A stretch of 44,764 nt of DNA from Salinivibrio sp. ES.052 (GTDB lineage: Bacteria > Pseudomonadota > Gammaproteobacteria > Enterobacterales > Vibrionaceae): contig NZ_FSRI01000005.1 in assembly GCF_900141775.1 (NCBI RefSeq), forward strand, positions 1 to 44,764, read 5' to 3'. Position numbers and translations under genes: made by a program. This document shows positions 20,747-30,243 of this stretch, piece after piece; position 1 is the stretch's first letter, and every line of letters starts with the position of its first letter. The notes beneath the pieces are model-generated. The model made no database searches and had not been told where the DNA came from. It saw only the letters and a list, made by a program, of their open reading frames with translations.

Positions 20747-21478
20747 TTAACCCAGATCGCCAAAACGCACTTGGAGTGCCGTGATGGCAGTGAGTGCGGC
20801 TGTTTCAGTACGCAACACGCGTGGGCCTAATAATATTTCGTCAAAGCCGTGCTCGCGTGTCATCGCTATTTCTTCCTCTGACAATCCCCCCTCCGGACCA
20901 ATCAGCAGGCGTAACTTTTTGGGCGCCTCAGGGAGCGTGTTGATAGAGTAGGGCGCGCGCGGATGAAGGTTCAGTTTTAAGCCATCAAACGTCTGTTGAC
21001 ACCAAGTGTCTAGATGGATTACTGGATTGATGACGGGAACGATATTGCGTCCACTTTGCTCGCAGGCACCAATCGCGATCTTTTGCCATTGTTGGCGTTT
21101 TTTCTCGAGTCGTTCGGCATTGAGTTTGACACCACACCGAGCCGACAAAAGCGGTGTGATGGTATTCACCCCTAATTCAACCGATTTTTGGATGGTAAAT
21201 TCCATCTTTTCACCACGCGAAATCACTTGGCCCAGCTCAAAGTCAAGTGGAGACTCGACGCTGTGTGCTTTACGCGCAGAGATGGCGGCAGATACCTGCT
21301 TCTTACTGACTTCCGTCAGCGTAGCGGGAAACTGTGCGCCACTGCCATCAAAAAGCAGAATAGGTTGGTCTACCTGCATCCGTAATACGCGGCCTAAGTG
21401 ATTCGCCGCTTCATCGCTTAAGGTCACCGAGCCTTGAGAAGGCAAAGGCGTCGGATGATAAACTCGAGGAATTCGCAT
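20747..21478 (-). CDS. rsmE: 16S rRNA (uracil-1498-N3)-methyltransferase
   Basis: 243 residues, the normal length. SPOUT-class SAM methyltransferase acting on U1498 of 16S rRNA in the 30S subunit. An N-terminal PUA-like domain (about 1-70, with HLGRVLRM) precedes the trefoil-knot domain: [33 protein letters not shown] (about 187-201) and [16 protein letters not shown] (about 215-230). It heads the rsmE-gshB run. endA, which stands between sprT and rsmE in many relatives, is absent here. Confidence 0.95.
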   Translation of the reverse strand: MRIPRVYHPTPLPSQGSVTLSDEAANHLGRVLRMQVDQPILLFDGSGAQFPATLTEVSKKQVSAAISARKAHSVESPLDFELGQVISRGEKMEFTIQKSVELGVNTITPLLSARCGVKLNAERLEKKRQQWQKIAIGACEQSGRNIVPVINPVIHLDTWCQQTFDGLKLNLHPRAPYSINTLPEAPKKLRLLIGPEGGLSEEEIAMTREHGFDEILLGPRVLRTETAALTAITALQVRFGDLG

Positions 21479-21628
21479 TGTGTTCGCTTTCCATTATCAA
21501 TCAGCCCCCAGTGTAACACGGCCAATGGGGACGGGAGGGAGCATGAATATGCTTGCACCCAAAACAATAGGCTCTGGAGGTAATATGGGGATCAAGAATG
21601 GAAAAGCAAACGGTCCGTGGTGTCTATC

Positions 21629-22120
21629 TCAGCCTGGCACCAAGGTTTGGCGGCAGCGTTTGCAATGGTAGATCGCTTGACCCCGCTGTATTTTATTGTG
21701 ACGCCGTATTGTTAATGCCACAGGCCCACAATCACAATGATAGTCAAAGGTTGTTCCTTGCACTGCCGTGATATCGAGCTGGTGGGTGGTATTCGCTGGT
21801 ACGCTAAATACGTGGATCATCAAATGGCGCCACTCTGAGCCATGAGGCTTTACACGTCCATGCAGCGCGAAAGTCACTAAATGGCATACTTCATGTGGAA
21901 TGACCTCCTCAAAAAATGCGTCAGGTGCTTGCTGCAACAAGACTGGGTTGAATCGCACTCGCCACTGCGTCGGATGCGCGGTGCCGGCTGAGCGGCCTCT
22001 GAGTGTAAAACCAATGTGCGGATACTCAAGCTGTGTGCCTAGCGCACGATTGGCCGTATCGATACAGCCATTAACTCGGTGAGTCACCGTTTTTATGAGT
22101 GTGTCAGAAACAGAAGACAT
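21629..22120 (-). CDS. sprT: SprT-family zinc metallopeptidase-like protein
   Basis: 163 residues (E. coli SprT 165). Zinc-peptidase motif HEVCH in FFEEVIPHEVCHLVTF, the downstream HGRVKPHGSEWRHLM, and a C-terminal CxC...CxxC-type zinc ribbon (YHCDC ... YHCKRC). Related to the SPRTN protease family; the role in bacteria is not well defined. The ATG ending at 22120 gives the family N-terminus. The open frame continues 42 codons further, but that part overlaps the metK terminator and is not conserved in character. The 150-base gap between sprT and rsmE (21479-21628) shows no convincing gene. Confidence 0.92.
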   Translation of the reverse strand: MSSVSDTLIKTVTHRVNGCIDTANRALGTQLEYPHIGFTLRGRSAGTAHPTQWRVRFNPVLLQQAPDAFFEEVIPHEVCHLVTFALHGRVKPHGSEWRHLMIHVFSVPANTTHQLDITAVQGTTFDYHCDCGPVALTIRRHNKIQRGQAIYHCKRCRQTLVPG

Positions 22121-22144
22121 AGTATGGCGGTCCTGGTGGCGATC

Positions 22145-22169
22145 AAAAAGGGAAGCCGAAGCTTCCCTT
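22145..22169 (-). terminator. metK terminator
   Basis: On the minus strand GGGAAGC-TTCG-GCTTCCC followed by TTTTT: a strong intrinsic terminator with a stable UUCG tetraloop, beginning 23 bases past the metK stop. Confidence 0.9.
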
Positions 22170-22191
22170 AAAAACCATGAGTCAGCGGAGG

Positions 22192-23346
22192 TTACCCGAG
22201 CTTGGCAAAGTCGCGCAACAGATCGGCTTTGTCGGTTTTCTCCCATGGGAAGATGTCACGACCAAAGTGACCATAGGCAGCGGTTTGCTTGTAGATAGGC
22301 TGCAACAAATCTAGCATCTCTTGCAGGCCATACGGGCGTAAATCGAAATGCTCACGGACTGCTTTGATGATCACCTCTGGGGCCACTTTTTCGGTGCCAA
22401 AGGTTTCAATCATGATGGAGGTCGGCTCCGCGACACCAATCGCATAGGACAACTGGATCTCGCAGCGATCGGCAAGGCCAGCCGCGACAATGTTTTTTGC
22501 CACGTAACGGGCCGCATAAGCCGCGGAACGGTCGACTTTCGATGGGTCTTTACCCGAGAAAGCCCCGCCACCGTGACGGGCTGCGCCGCCGTAGGTGTCA
22601 ACAATGATCTTACGGCCGGTCAAACCACAGTCTCCCATCGGCCCGCCAATTACAAATCGGCCCGTTGGGTTGATGAAATACTTGGTATCCTTGGTCAGCC
22701 ACTCTGACGGTAACACCGGCTTGATGATTTCTTCCATCACCGCTTCGCGCAGATCTTCAGTTGAAATACTGTCGCAGTGCTGTGTTGACAGGACCACGGC
22801 GTCAATGCCCGCTATTTTACCGTTGTCATAGGCAAAGGTGACCTGACTTTTTGCGTCAGGACGTAGCCAGTCTAAGGTGCCGTCTTTGCGCACTTGCGCC
22901 TGACGTTCGACTAAACGGTGTGAATAAGTGATAGGGGCAGGCATTAGCACATTGGTTTCGTTGGTAGCAAAGCCAAACATGATCCCTTGGTCGCCTGCGC
23001 CCTGATCTTTCGGGTCAGCACGATCAACGCCTTGGTTGATGTCAGGCGATTGTTTACCAATGGTGTTCAATACTGCGCAAGAGTTGGCATCAAAGCCCAT
23101 ATCCGAATGGACATACCCAATATCTTCGACGGTTTGACGAGTGAGCTCTTCAATATCCACCCATGCCGAGGTAGTAACTTCCCCGCCTACCATCACCATG
23201 CCAGTTTTTACGTAGGTTTCGCAGGCAACGCGTGCTTTGGGGTCTTGCTCAAGAATGGCATCCAAAACAGCATCAGAAATCTGATCTGCGATTTTATCAG
23301 GATGGCCTTCAGAGACGGACTCTGAGGTAAACAGGTGCTTAGCCAT
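22192..23346 (-). CDS. metK: S-adenosylmethionine synthetase
   Basis: 384 residues, same as E. coli MetK. Makes SAM from methionine and ATP. Motifs: N-terminal [32 protein letters not shown] (about 118-129), the P-loop-like [19 protein letters not shown] (about 259-277), and a C-terminal [10 protein letters not shown] tail. A strong promoter (23436-23463) with three contiguous MetJ boxes (23412-23435) lies upstream, implying repression by MetJ with SAM as corepressor. This is feedback control by the enzyme's own product. Confidence 0.98.
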   Translation of the reverse strand: MAKHLFTSESVSEGHPDKIADQISDAVLDAILEQDPKARVACETYVKTGMVMVGGEVTTSAWVDIEELTRQTVEDIGYVHSDMGFDANSCAVLNTIGKQSPDINQGVDRADPKDQGAGDQGIMFGFATNETNVLMPAPITYSHRLVERQAQVRKDGTLDWLRPDAKSQVTFAYDNGKIAGIDAVVLSTQHCDSISTEDLREAVMEEIIKPVLPSEWLTKDTKYFINPTGRFVIGGPMGDCGLTGRKIIVDTYGGAARHGGGAFSGKDPSKVDRSAAYAARYVAKNIVAAGLADRCEIQLSYAIGVAEPTSIMIETFGTEKVAPEVIIKAVREHFDLRPYGLQEMLDLLQPIYKQTAAYGHFGRDIFPWEKTDKADLLRDFAKLG

Positions 23347-23411
23347 GTGACACTCTCATTGATTATCAAGGGGATTGACGGTACGTAATAAATTGCGCCG
23401 CCGATCATCTC

Positions 23412-23435
23412 AGATGTTTTAACTTCTAGACGTCT
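23412..23435 (-). promoter_or_regulatory. MetJ operator: three tandem met boxes
   Basis: Three contiguous 8-bp units read AGATGTTT, TAACTTCT and AGACGTCT. The last is a perfect match to the met-box consensus AGACGTCT, and the others match at 6 and 5 of 8 positions. MetJ dimers bind such arrays cooperatively. The array lies just downstream of the -10 element on the minus strand and covers the expected start point, an ideal position for repression of metK. Confidence 0.8.
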
Positions 23436-23463
23436 ATTTTATTCGCAATTGTGATAAACGCAA
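23436..23463 (-). promoter_or_regulatory. metK promoter
   Basis: On the minus strand TTGCGT (23458-23463) and TAAAAT (23436-23441) are separated by 16 bp. The -10 abuts the perfect met box, linking the promoter to MetJ control. The resulting leader is about 80 bases. I saw no riboswitch in it. Confidence 0.65.
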
Positions 23464-23518
23464 GTCAGTTGATGCATATGGGTGTATTTAAGGTATAGCA
23501 AAGGCGAGGGGTTATCGC

Positions 23519-24445
23519 TTACCTCACGCCAATTGGATCGGACGGATTAACTGACAGCCAAGATGCTGGTGCCGCGTCTCGTAGCCAATGAACTAGCGAT
23601 TCAACGCGTAGCGGAAGCCGGCCCGCACTGCAGTGTAGACGCAAAGGAATAGCGACAGAGTGCCACTCGGGCACGCACCGTGTGATTCTAGCAGGGTGAT
23701 GATGTTGATAGCCAGCCGCACTCCAAATTGGCAACAATCCTACCCCTTGTCCATCAGCAATGGCATCTAATTGAATCGCAATCATATCGCAATTAAAGCG
23801 GCTAGGCATGGCCCTCAGGTGGTAGGTTTTATCGTGATTATAAAGGGTCAATCCTTGTCGCCGTAGGGCAAAGACATCCAGCCAAGGGTGTTTATCGAGT
23901 GACTTGGGATGCGTGAATGGCCCATGTTGCTCAATATAGTGGGGGGCCGCATAAATGCCATATCGCCAATGGCCTAGTTCGTGAGAGCGAGCGTTAACCG
24001 GTAGCATGATATCGCCAGCCCAAATAATAATATCGGCAGATTGAATGCGTTGCGCGCTGACTTCACTGGTTAAGGAAATGGATACTTTGGGGTGCTGGGC
24101 CAAAAACGCATTAATTAATGGACCTGCCCATCCGCGCATCATCCCCGGGTGACAAATAACATCAACGGGACCTTGTAGGTAATTGTTTAACCCCTGTATT
24201 GCTTCTTCACTTTCCTCCACCAGATCGAGCATTTGCTGGCAGTAGCGAGAAAATATCTCGCCCGCTTTGGTTAACACCAGCCGGTTTCCTTGTCGTTGAG
24301 TCAGTGATTGCCCCATGTCTGTCTCGAGCTGGGCTAGGCGGCGACTGATTGTCGATTTGGGTTGTTCTAGTGCTTTCGCCGCCGCCGTTAGGCTTTGATG
24401 ATGACACAACGCAACAAATGCACGAATAGAGGAGAAGTCCTGCAT
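23519..24445 (-). CDS. irgB: IrgB-like LysR-family activator of irgA
   Basis: 308-residue LysR regulator: winged helix at about 1-62 (LTAAAKALEQPKSTISRRLAQLE) and effector domain about 88-295. The N-terminal region and several later blocks (HPWLDV, IADGQGVGLLPIW) resemble my memory of V. cholerae IrgB. IrgB activates the divergently transcribed siderophore receptor gene irgA, exactly the arrangement here. The intergenic region (24446-24618) holds a candidate operator and a Fur box, so it is probably iron-controlled. Function is inferred from resemblance and position. Confidence 0.85.
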   Translation of the reverse strand: MQDFSSIRAFVALCHHQSLTAAAKALEQPKSTISRRLAQLETDMGQSLTQRQGNRLVLTKAGEIFSRYCQQMLDLVEESEEAIQGLNNYLQGPVDVICHPGMMRGWAGPLINAFLAQHPKVSISLTSEVSAQRIQSADIIIWAGDIMLPVNARSHELGHWRYGIYAAPHYIEQHGPFTHPKSLDKHPWLDVFALRRQGLTLYNHDKTYHLRAMPSRFNCDMIAIQLDAIADGQGVGLLPIWSAAGYQHHHPARITRCVPEWHSVAIPLRLHCSAGRLPLRVESLVHWLRDAAPASWLSVNPSDPIGVR

Positions 24446-24515
24446 AACGGTCCTTTTTCAATCCGGTGAAGAGCGATACCAGAGGTTCGCGATGGTGATC
24501 ATTGCCTCGTTCTAT

Positions 24516-24537
24516 AACTGGAACGAGATGTTCCCTT
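24516..24537. promoter_or_regulatory. candidate IrgB operator (inverted repeat)
   Basis: A perfect 7-bp inverted repeat, CTCGTTC and GAACGAG, is separated by 8 bp in the irgB-irgA intergenic region. It contains the T-N11-A pattern of LysR-type sites (T at 24521, A at 24533) and lies about 80 bp upstream of the irgA start and 70 bp from the irgB start. This fits activation of irgA and autoregulation of irgB. Confidence 0.55.
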
Positions 24538-24582
24538 TTTGTCCCTAGGCATTCCGACCCAATTGTGAATAATTATCGTTTA

Positions 24583-24601
24583 GCAAACAATAATCATTAT
24601 C
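24583..24601 (+). promoter_or_regulatory. Fur box of irgA
   Basis: The 19-bp segment ending AATAATCATTATC matches the classical Fur consensus at 15 of 19 positions. It lies 17 bases before the irgA start codon and overlaps the most plausible -10 region (a TTGTGA -35 at about 24564 with 17-18 bp spacing). Fur with iron would block transcription, so irgA should be expressed under iron starvation. Confidence 0.75.
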
Positions 24602-24618
24602 ACAAAATGGAGTTGATT

Positions 24619-26574
24619 ATGTCCAGTTGTCTTCGTCCCGTTGTTCTTGGGATGGTATTAGCCGGTATCCCCGTCAGCGCGATTCATGCTGCTGAAGCGG
24701 CAGGTCAAAATACTGAAACCATGGTTATCACTGCCTCAGGGTTTGAACAAGCCACAGCAAAGGCGCCAGCAAGTATCAGTGTGATTAACCGTGACCAACT
24801 TGAAGATCGTTATTATCGCGATGTCACCGATGCCCTAAAACGTATTCCTGGCGTGGTGGTGACCGGAGGTGGTGATACCACGGATATCAGTATTCGTGGT
24901 ATGGGCTCAAAGTACACCTTGATGCTTGTTGACGGTAAACGGACCAGTAGTCGCGAAACGCGTCCGAATAGCGATGGCCCGGGCATTGAACAAGGCTGGT
25001 TACCCCCCCTTCAAGCGATTGAACGTATCGAGGTGATTCGAGGGCCGATGTCGACACTCTATGGTTCTGATGCGATTGGTGGGGTGATTAACATCATTAC
25101 TCGTCGAGACCAACAGGAGTGGCATGGCAACGTACAGTTAAGCACGTTGTTACAAGAAAAACGCACATCCGGTGACGAACAAAGCGCCAACTTTTATCTC
25201 TCTGGTGCCTTGAGCGATAAGCTGGGGATGACGGTATCAGGGCAAAACGTTCAGCGCCAAGAAGACGATATTACTTTCGGTTACGAGGATAAATCTTTAC
25301 GCAGCCTATCAACCTCGTTGACGTATGATGCAAGCGATTTTCAACAGTGGACCTTGGACTTAGGCGCGAGCTCGCAAGAGCGCAGTGGCCAGATGGGTAA
25401 AACCGTCCCGACCGAAGGTTGTCGACGCGGTTGTGAAAACAGTAATAATGAATATCGGCGACAGTCGGTAGCGCTGGGGCATGAAGGGCATTGGACCTGG
25501 GGCTGGTCAGACTCGCACTTGCAATACGAGCAGAGCCGTAACAAAAGTCGCGAGATGACAATCAAAAACACGGAATTTAAGACCCGTCTCATTCGTGACT
25601 TTGAAACACATACGTTGACTGTTGGCGGCTCAGTGAACAAGGCGAAGTTGGAGGACTTTTCCTCTAACCAAGTTTCGACTCAAACTGAAATTGACAATAC
25701 ACAAGCCGCTTTGTTTGTTGAGGATGAATGGCGTGTCATTGATCCATTTAGCCTCACCCTTGGCTTGCGTGTCGATCACGATGAGAACTACGACTACCAC
25801 GCCAGTCCACGCCTGTATGGTGTGTATCAGCTCACCGATAGCTGGATAGTGAAAGGTGGGGTGGCGACCGGTTTCCGCTCGCCACAATTGCGAGAGATTG
25901 CGCCGAATTGGGCGCAAGTCAGTCGCGGGGGAAATATCTATGGTAACGCCGATCTGGAACCCGAAACCTCTGTGAATTCAGAAGTCAGTATCAACTACCA
26001 AGGCGATACCGGAGTCAGTGGCTCGTTAACCGCATTCCATAATGATTTTAAAGATAAAATCACTCGTGTGACCTGCCCAATCTCAGTGTGCACGGATGGC
26101 GCCAACCAGTTTGGCTCCGATCCTACCTATCGAATAAACGTCGATGAAGCCGTCACCCAAGGCATTGAAGCCAATATCTTTATGCCGGTGACTGATACGG
26201 TCGATGTAAGTGCAAGCTATACCTACACCGATTCAGAGCAAAAAACCGGTGATTATAAAGGACAACCACTCACGCAAATACCGCAGCAACTTGCTTATGG
26301 TGAAGTAAACTGGCAAGCCACAGAACAACTTAGCCCTTGGGTGAGTGCCACTTACCGCGGTAAGGAGATGGATCCTGTTACTGGCCCGTCGTCACGTAGC
26401 AATACAGAGCCTGCTTACACTATGGTGGATATGGGGGCGAATTATCAATTAACCGAGTCGATCAAGCTTCAAGGCGCGATACATAATGTGTTGGATAATA
26501 CGCTTGATTACGACGACTACGGTTATATAACCGATGAACGTCGATATTGGTTGGGCATGAATGTGCACTTTTAA
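24619..26574 (+). CDS. irgA: TonB-dependent catecholate siderophore receptor, IrgA-like
   Basis: 651-residue outer-membrane receptor. Signal peptide about 1-24 (ending SAIHA), TonB box ETMVITA (about 32-38), plug domain with DALKRIPGVVVTGGGDTTDI and GPMSTLYGSDAIGGVINI, then a 22-strand-type barrel ending in the aromatic WLGMNVHF. Long stretches agree with V. cholerae IrgA as I remember it (IRGMGS, RPNSDGPGIEQGWLPPLQAI, TAFHNDFKDKITRV). IrgA takes up enterobactin-type catecholates with TonB energy. I start at 24619 because GGAG lies seven bases upstream and the signal peptide then begins at residue 1; 24502 and 24607 are in-frame alternatives. Two cysteine pairs in loops are retained. Confidence 0.93.
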   Translation: MSSCLRPVVLGMVLAGIPVSAIHAAEAAGQNTETMVITASGFEQATAKAPASISVINRDQLEDRYYRDVTDALKRIPGVVVTGGGDTTDISIRGMGSKYTLMLVDGKRTSSRETRPNSDGPGIEQGWLPPLQAIERIEVIRGPMSTLYGSDAIGGVINIITRRDQQEWHGNVQLSTLLQEKRTSGDEQSANFYLSGALSDKLGMTVSGQNVQRQEDDITFGYEDKSLRSLSTSLTYDASDFQQWTLDLGASSQERSGQMGKTVPTEGCRRGCENSNNEYRRQSVALGHEGHWTWGWSDSHLQYEQSRNKSREMTIKNTEFKTRLIRDFETHTLTVGGSVNKAKLEDFSSNQVSTQTEIDNTQAALFVEDEWRVIDPFSLTLGLRVDHDENYDYHASPRLYGVYQLTDSWIVKGGVATGFRSPQLREIAPNWAQVSRGGNIYGNADLEPETSVNSEVSINYQGDTGVSGSLTAFHNDFKDKITRVTCPISVCTDGANQFGSDPTYRINVDEAVTQGIEANIFMPVTDTVDVSASYTYTDSEQKTGDYKGQPLTQIPQQLAYGEVNWQATEQLSPWVSATYRGKEMDPVTGPSSRSNTEPAYTMVDMGANYQLTESIKLQGAIHNVLDNTLDYDDYGYITDERRYWLGMNVHF

Positions 26575-26612
26575 ATAAGGCTAACCGACGAGGGCGTTTA
26601 CTGACAGCTGTC

Positions 26613-26646
26613 TGCCCGCCAAGCTTTGCTACTGGTGGGCATTTTT
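26613..26646 (+). terminator. irgA terminator
   Basis: TGCCCGCC pairs with GGTGGGCA across a 13-base loop, followed by TTTTTGTTTT, about 40 bases past the irgA stop. It separates irgA from the epd operon. Confidence 0.8.
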
Positions 26647-26733
26647 GTTTTGAACAACGTGAGAAGACTCACACAAGACGTGCGTCTTTTACGTGCTTGA
26701 GATACACTGTGTGTCATCGTTAAACGAGCACCG

Positions 26734-27747
26734 ATGGACATGGCATTAAGAGTCGCAATTAATGGATTTGGCCGCATAGGACGCAGTGTATTGCGTGCCC
26801 TATATGAGAGCGGTAAGCACGATCGCATCCAAGTGGTCGCGATTAATGAACTCGCAGAACCGGAAGCGATGGCGCACCTGCTCCAGTATGACTCTAGCCA
26901 TGGTCGATTCGGCTGGCCCGTTTCCTACAATCAAGAACACTTGTTTGTTGCCACCGATAGCATTCGTCTCCTACATTTACCGGAGTTACAACTCTTACCT
27001 TGGCGTGATCTTGATGTCGATATTGTCCTAGACTGTACGGGCAAATTTGGCACACGCGAAGACGGCGAAGCGCACATTGCTGCTGGGGCTAAAAAAGTTT
27101 TGTTTTCACACCCTGCGAGTCAAGATGTTGACCGAACCGTGATATATGGCGTCAATCACGAAGCATTGACATCGGATGATCGTATTGTCTCCAATGGTTC
27201 CTGTACCACCAATTGCATTGTGCCAGTGATCAAAGCGCTGGATGAGCATTTTGGTATTGAGTCCGGCACCATCACCACTATTCACTCTTCTATGAATGAT
27301 CAGCAAGTGATTGATGCTTACCATTCTGATCTCCGTCGCACACGTACGGCGAGTCAGTCTATTATTCCCGTTGATACCAAACTCCATGTTGGAATTGGTA
27401 GGATTTTTCCGAAATTTTCTGACAAGTTTGAAGCGATCTCTGTCCGCGTACCGACGATAAACGTGACAGCCATGGATTTAAGTGTCACTGTACGTACTAA
27501 AGTGAAAGTTAATGACGTAAATCAAGCCCTGCAAACCGCATCTCGATGTACATTAGACGGTATACTGGATTATACCGAAGCACCCTTGGTGTCGATTGAC
27601 TTTAACCATGACTCACACAGTGCCATTGTCGATGGGTCGCAAACGCGGGTAAGCAATCATCAGCTGATTAAAACGCTGGTTTGGTGCGACAACGAGTGGG
27701 GCTTTGCCAACCGAATGTTGGATACCACCCTTGCCATGGCGCAGTGA
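26734..27747 (+). CDS. epd: D-erythrose-4-phosphate dehydrogenase
   Basis: 337 residues of the GAPDH superfamily. NAD-binding [18 protein letters not shown] at the N-terminus, catalytic cysteine in SNGSCTTNC (about 150-158), C-terminal [34 protein letters not shown] replaces the GAPDH version and marks Epd. It oxidises erythrose-4-phosphate to 4-phosphoerythronate, the first step of the DXP-dependent pyridoxal phosphate pathway. It leads the epd-pgk-fba cluster. ATG at 26734 is used; the ATG two codons on is equally possible. Confidence 0.95.
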   Translation: MDMALRVAINGFGRIGRSVLRALYESGKHDRIQVVAINELAEPEAMAHLLQYDSSHGRFGWPVSYNQEHLFVATDSIRLLHLPELQLLPWRDLDVDIVLDCTGKFGTREDGEAHIAAGAKKVLFSHPASQDVDRTVIYGVNHEALTSDDRIVSNGSCTTNCIVPVIKALDEHFGIESGTITTIHSSMNDQQVIDAYHSDLRRTRTASQSIIPVDTKLHVGIGRIFPKFSDKFEAISVRVPTINVTAMDLSVTVRTKVKVNDVNQALQTASRCTLDGILDYTEAPLVSIDFNHDSHSAIVDGSQTRVSNHQLIKTLVWCDNEWGFANRMLDTTLAMAQ

Positions 27748-27816
27748 GCGTACAAGCTGGGGGAGTGTCACCCTGATTAAGTCAGTTTCAATTTGCAACC
27801 TTATAGAGAGGACCCT

Positions 27817-28983
27817 ATGTCTGTAATTAAGATGACCGACTTAGATCTTGCCGGAAAGCGTGTCTTTATCCGTGCCGATCTAAACGTACCGGTGAAAAAC
27901 GGTAAAGTCACCTCTGACGCACGTATTTTGGCGTCATTGCCTACCATCAAACACTGCCTGGAAGCCGGCGCAAAAGTGATGGTGACCTCTCATTTAGGTC
28001 GTCCTGAAGAAGGACAGCCTGAAGACCAATACTCACTGCAACCAGTTGTGAACTATCTTGACGACGCGCTGGACTGCAAAGTTAGCCTGGCTAAAGATTA
28101 CTTAGACGGTCTTGAACTAAACGCCGGTGAGCTGGTGGTGCTTGAGAACGTTCGCTTTAATAAAGGCGAGAAGAAAAACGACGAAGCGCTGTCGAAAAAA
28201 TATGCCGCACTGTGCGATATCTTCGTGATGGACGCCTTTGGTACTGCGCACCGCGCACAAGCGTCAACCCATGGTGTGGGCACGCATGCGCCGATCGCAT
28301 GTGCCGGACCATTACTGGCCAACGAGCTCGACGCGCTTGGCAAAGCAATGGACAACCCTGCTCGCCCAATGGTTGCCATTGTGGGTGGGTCAAAAGTGTC
28401 GACCAAACTGACGGTGCTGAAATCACTGTCTACCGTTGCAGACCAACTCGTGGTCGGCGGTGGCATTGCCAACACCTTTATTGCGGCTGATGGCCACAAT
28501 GTGGGCAAATCGCTTTATGAAGCCGACTTGGTGGATACGGCGAAATCTTTGATGGAAGAATGCCACATCCCTGTTGCGACTGACGTGGCGTGCGCCAAAG
28601 CGTTTGATGAAAATGCAGAAGCAGAAATCAAGCGTGTTGAAGACGTGCAAGACGATGACATGATTTTCGACCTCGGTCCTGAATCAACGCAAGCATTGGC
28701 TGATATTTTGAAAAATGCCAAAACGATTCTTTGGAATGGCCCAGTCGGTGTCTTCGAGTTTAAAAACTTTGAAGCGGGTACAGCCGGGATTTCAAAAGCG
28801 ATCGCTGAATCAGACGGCTTCTCTGTAGCCGGTGGTGGCGATACGCTGGCCGCCATTGATAAGTTTGGCATTAAAGCTGATGTGTCTTACATCTCAACCG
28901 GCGGCGGTGCCTTCCTAGAGTTTGTTGAAGGCAAACCACTTCCAGCCGTAGAAATGCTGGAAGCGCGTGCGAAAGACGCATAA
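27817..28983 (+). CDS. pgk: phosphoglycerate kinase
   Basis: 388 residues (E. coli 387). Transfers phosphate between 1,3-bisphosphoglycerate and ADP in glycolysis. Family signature [16 protein letters not shown] near the N-terminus, SHLGRP (about 62-67), GGSKVSTKL in the hinge, and the ATP-site GGGDTLAAI with STGGGAFLE near the C-terminus. ATG at 27817 follows AGAGAGG. Codon use (GGT, CTG, GAA-rich) looks like that of a highly expressed gene. A terminator follows before fba. Confidence 0.98.
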   Translation: MSVIKMTDLDLAGKRVFIRADLNVPVKNGKVTSDARILASLPTIKHCLEAGAKVMVTSHLGRPEEGQPEDQYSLQPVVNYLDDALDCKVSLAKDYLDGLELNAGELVVLENVRFNKGEKKNDEALSKKYAALCDIFVMDAFGTAHRAQASTHGVGTHAPIACAGPLLANELDALGKAMDNPARPMVAIVGGSKVSTKLTVLKSLSTVADQLVVGGGIANTFIAADGHNVGKSLYEADLVDTAKSLMEECHIPVATDVACAKAFDENAEAEIKRVEDVQDDDMIFDLGPESTQALADILKNAKTILWNGPVGVFEFKNFEAGTAGISKAIAESDGFSVAGGGDTLAAIDKFGIKADVSYISTGGGAFLEFVEGKPLPAVEMLEARAKDA

Positions 28984-28993
28984 ACCCAATCAG

Positions 28994-29020
28994 AAAACGG
29001 GAGTGACTCCTCCCGTTTTT
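28994..29020 (+). terminator. terminator between pgk and fba
   Basis: AAAACGGGAG pairs with CTCCCGTTTT around a six-base loop with trailing T. It begins 11 bases after the pgk stop. Either it ends the epd-pgk transcript or attenuates read-through. In either case fba needs its own promoter within 29021-29136, where I could not fix one with confidence. Confidence 0.8.
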
Positions 29021-29136
29021 GCTTTCGTTTGGCTACAATAGGCCGAGTCGTAAACGATTGCACCATATTGATAAGGGTGCCGATAGCATCTTTACTCAGT
29101 TCAGCGAAGACAACCCGAATTAATAGGACAAGAGCT

Positions 29137-30213
29137 ATGTCTAAAGTTTTTGATTTTGTAAAACCTGGCGTTATCTCTGGCGATGACGTTCAGAAAGTAT
29201 TTGAAGTTGCCAAAGAGAACAAGTTCGCGTTGCCAGCGGTTAACGTGGTAAACACTGACTCTATCAACGCAGTGATGGAAGCCGCGGCGAAAGTGAAAGC
29301 GCCGGTAGTGATCCAATTCTCTAACGGCGGTGCTGGCTTCTTCCCAGGCAAAGGCCTGAAACTAGACGGTCAAGAAGCGCAAATTAAAGGTGCGGTTGCG
29401 GGTGCAAAATATGTTCACGCAATGGCTGAAGTGTATGGTGTGCCAGTGATTATGCACACTGACCATGCAGCGAAAAAACTGCTGCCATGGATCGACGGCC
29501 TACTAGACGCTGGTGAAGCCTTCTTTAAAGAGCACGGCAAGCCACTTTTCTCTTCTCACATGATTGACCTTTCTGAAGAGTCATTAGAAGAGAATATGGA
29601 AATCTGTGCGGAATACCTCGCGCGCATGGACAAAATGGGCATGACGCTGGAAATCGAACTGGGTATCACTGGTGGTGAAGAAGACGGTGTTGATAACAGC
29701 GATGTGGATACCGCTGACCTGTACACCAAGCCAGAAGAAGTGGCATACGCGTACGAAAAACTGTCTGCTGTCAGCCCTCGCTTCACCATTGCCGCTTCAT
29801 TCGGTAACGTTCACGGTGTTTATAAGCCAGGTAACGTGGTACTTAAGCCAGAAATCCTACGTGAATCACAAGCTTACTGTTCAGAGAAGTTTGGTCTGCC
29901 GACCAATGGTCTGAACTTCGTCTTCCATGGCGGCTCGGGTTCTTCAGAAGCGCAGATTCAAGAGTCTATTGGCTATGGCGTGATCAAAATGAACATCGAT
30001 ACCGATACCCAGTGGGCAACATGGGATGGTATTCGTCAGTATTACCAAGACAACGAAGGTTATCTGCAAAGCCAAATCGGTAACCCGAAAGGGGATGATC
30101 AGCCTAACAAAAAATTCTATGATCCACGCGTATGGTTGCGCAAAGGTCAAGAGTCGATGGTTGCGCGTCTTGAGCAAGCCTTTAGAGACCTTAACGCGGT
30201 TGACGTACTGTAA
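29137..30213 (+). CDS. fba: class II fructose-1,6-bisphosphate aldolase
   Basis: 358 residues (E. coli FbaA 359). Zinc-dependent cleavage of fructose-1,6-bisphosphate to DHAP and G3P. Metal and substrate motifs: IMHTDHAAKK (about 106-115), LEIELGITGGEEDG (about 170-183), ASFGNVHGVY and FHGGSGSS, then NIDTDTQWA. ATG at 29137 gives the canonical MSKVFDFVKPGV N-terminus; the open frame extends 36 codons upstream without coding character. Codon use again suggests high expression. Confidence 0.98.
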   Translation: MSKVFDFVKPGVISGDDVQKVFEVAKENKFALPAVNVVNTDSINAVMEAAAKVKAPVVIQFSNGGAGFFPGKGLKLDGQEAQIKGAVAGAKYVHAMAEVYGVPVIMHTDHAAKKLLPWIDGLLDAGEAFFKEHGKPLFSSHMIDLSEESLEENMEICAEYLARMDKMGMTLEIELGITGGEEDGVDNSDVDTADLYTKPEEVAYAYEKLSAVSPRFTIAASFGNVHGVYKPGNVVLKPEILRESQAYCSEKFGLPTNGLNFVFHGGSGSSEAQIQESIGYGVIKMNIDTDTQWATWDGIRQYYQDNEGYLQSQIGNPKGDDQPNKKFYDPRVWLRKGQESMVARLEQAFRDLNAVDVL

Positions 30214-30243
30214 GTTTCAGTACTGGTAGCGTAAGAAGACATG

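Noticed and set aside
21480-21671. A 63-codon plus-strand frame between rsmE and sprT
   Set aside because: It overlaps the sprT end, has low-complexity content and resembles no endA remnant.
24502-24618. A longer N-terminus for IrgA from 24502
   Set aside because: It would translate the inverted repeat and the Fur box, lacks a ribosome site, and would bury the signal peptide.
26681-26694. AGACGTGCGTCT before epd as a MetJ site
   Set aside because: The half-sites are split by four extra bases and there is no second unit in register. It is better read as a small hairpin.
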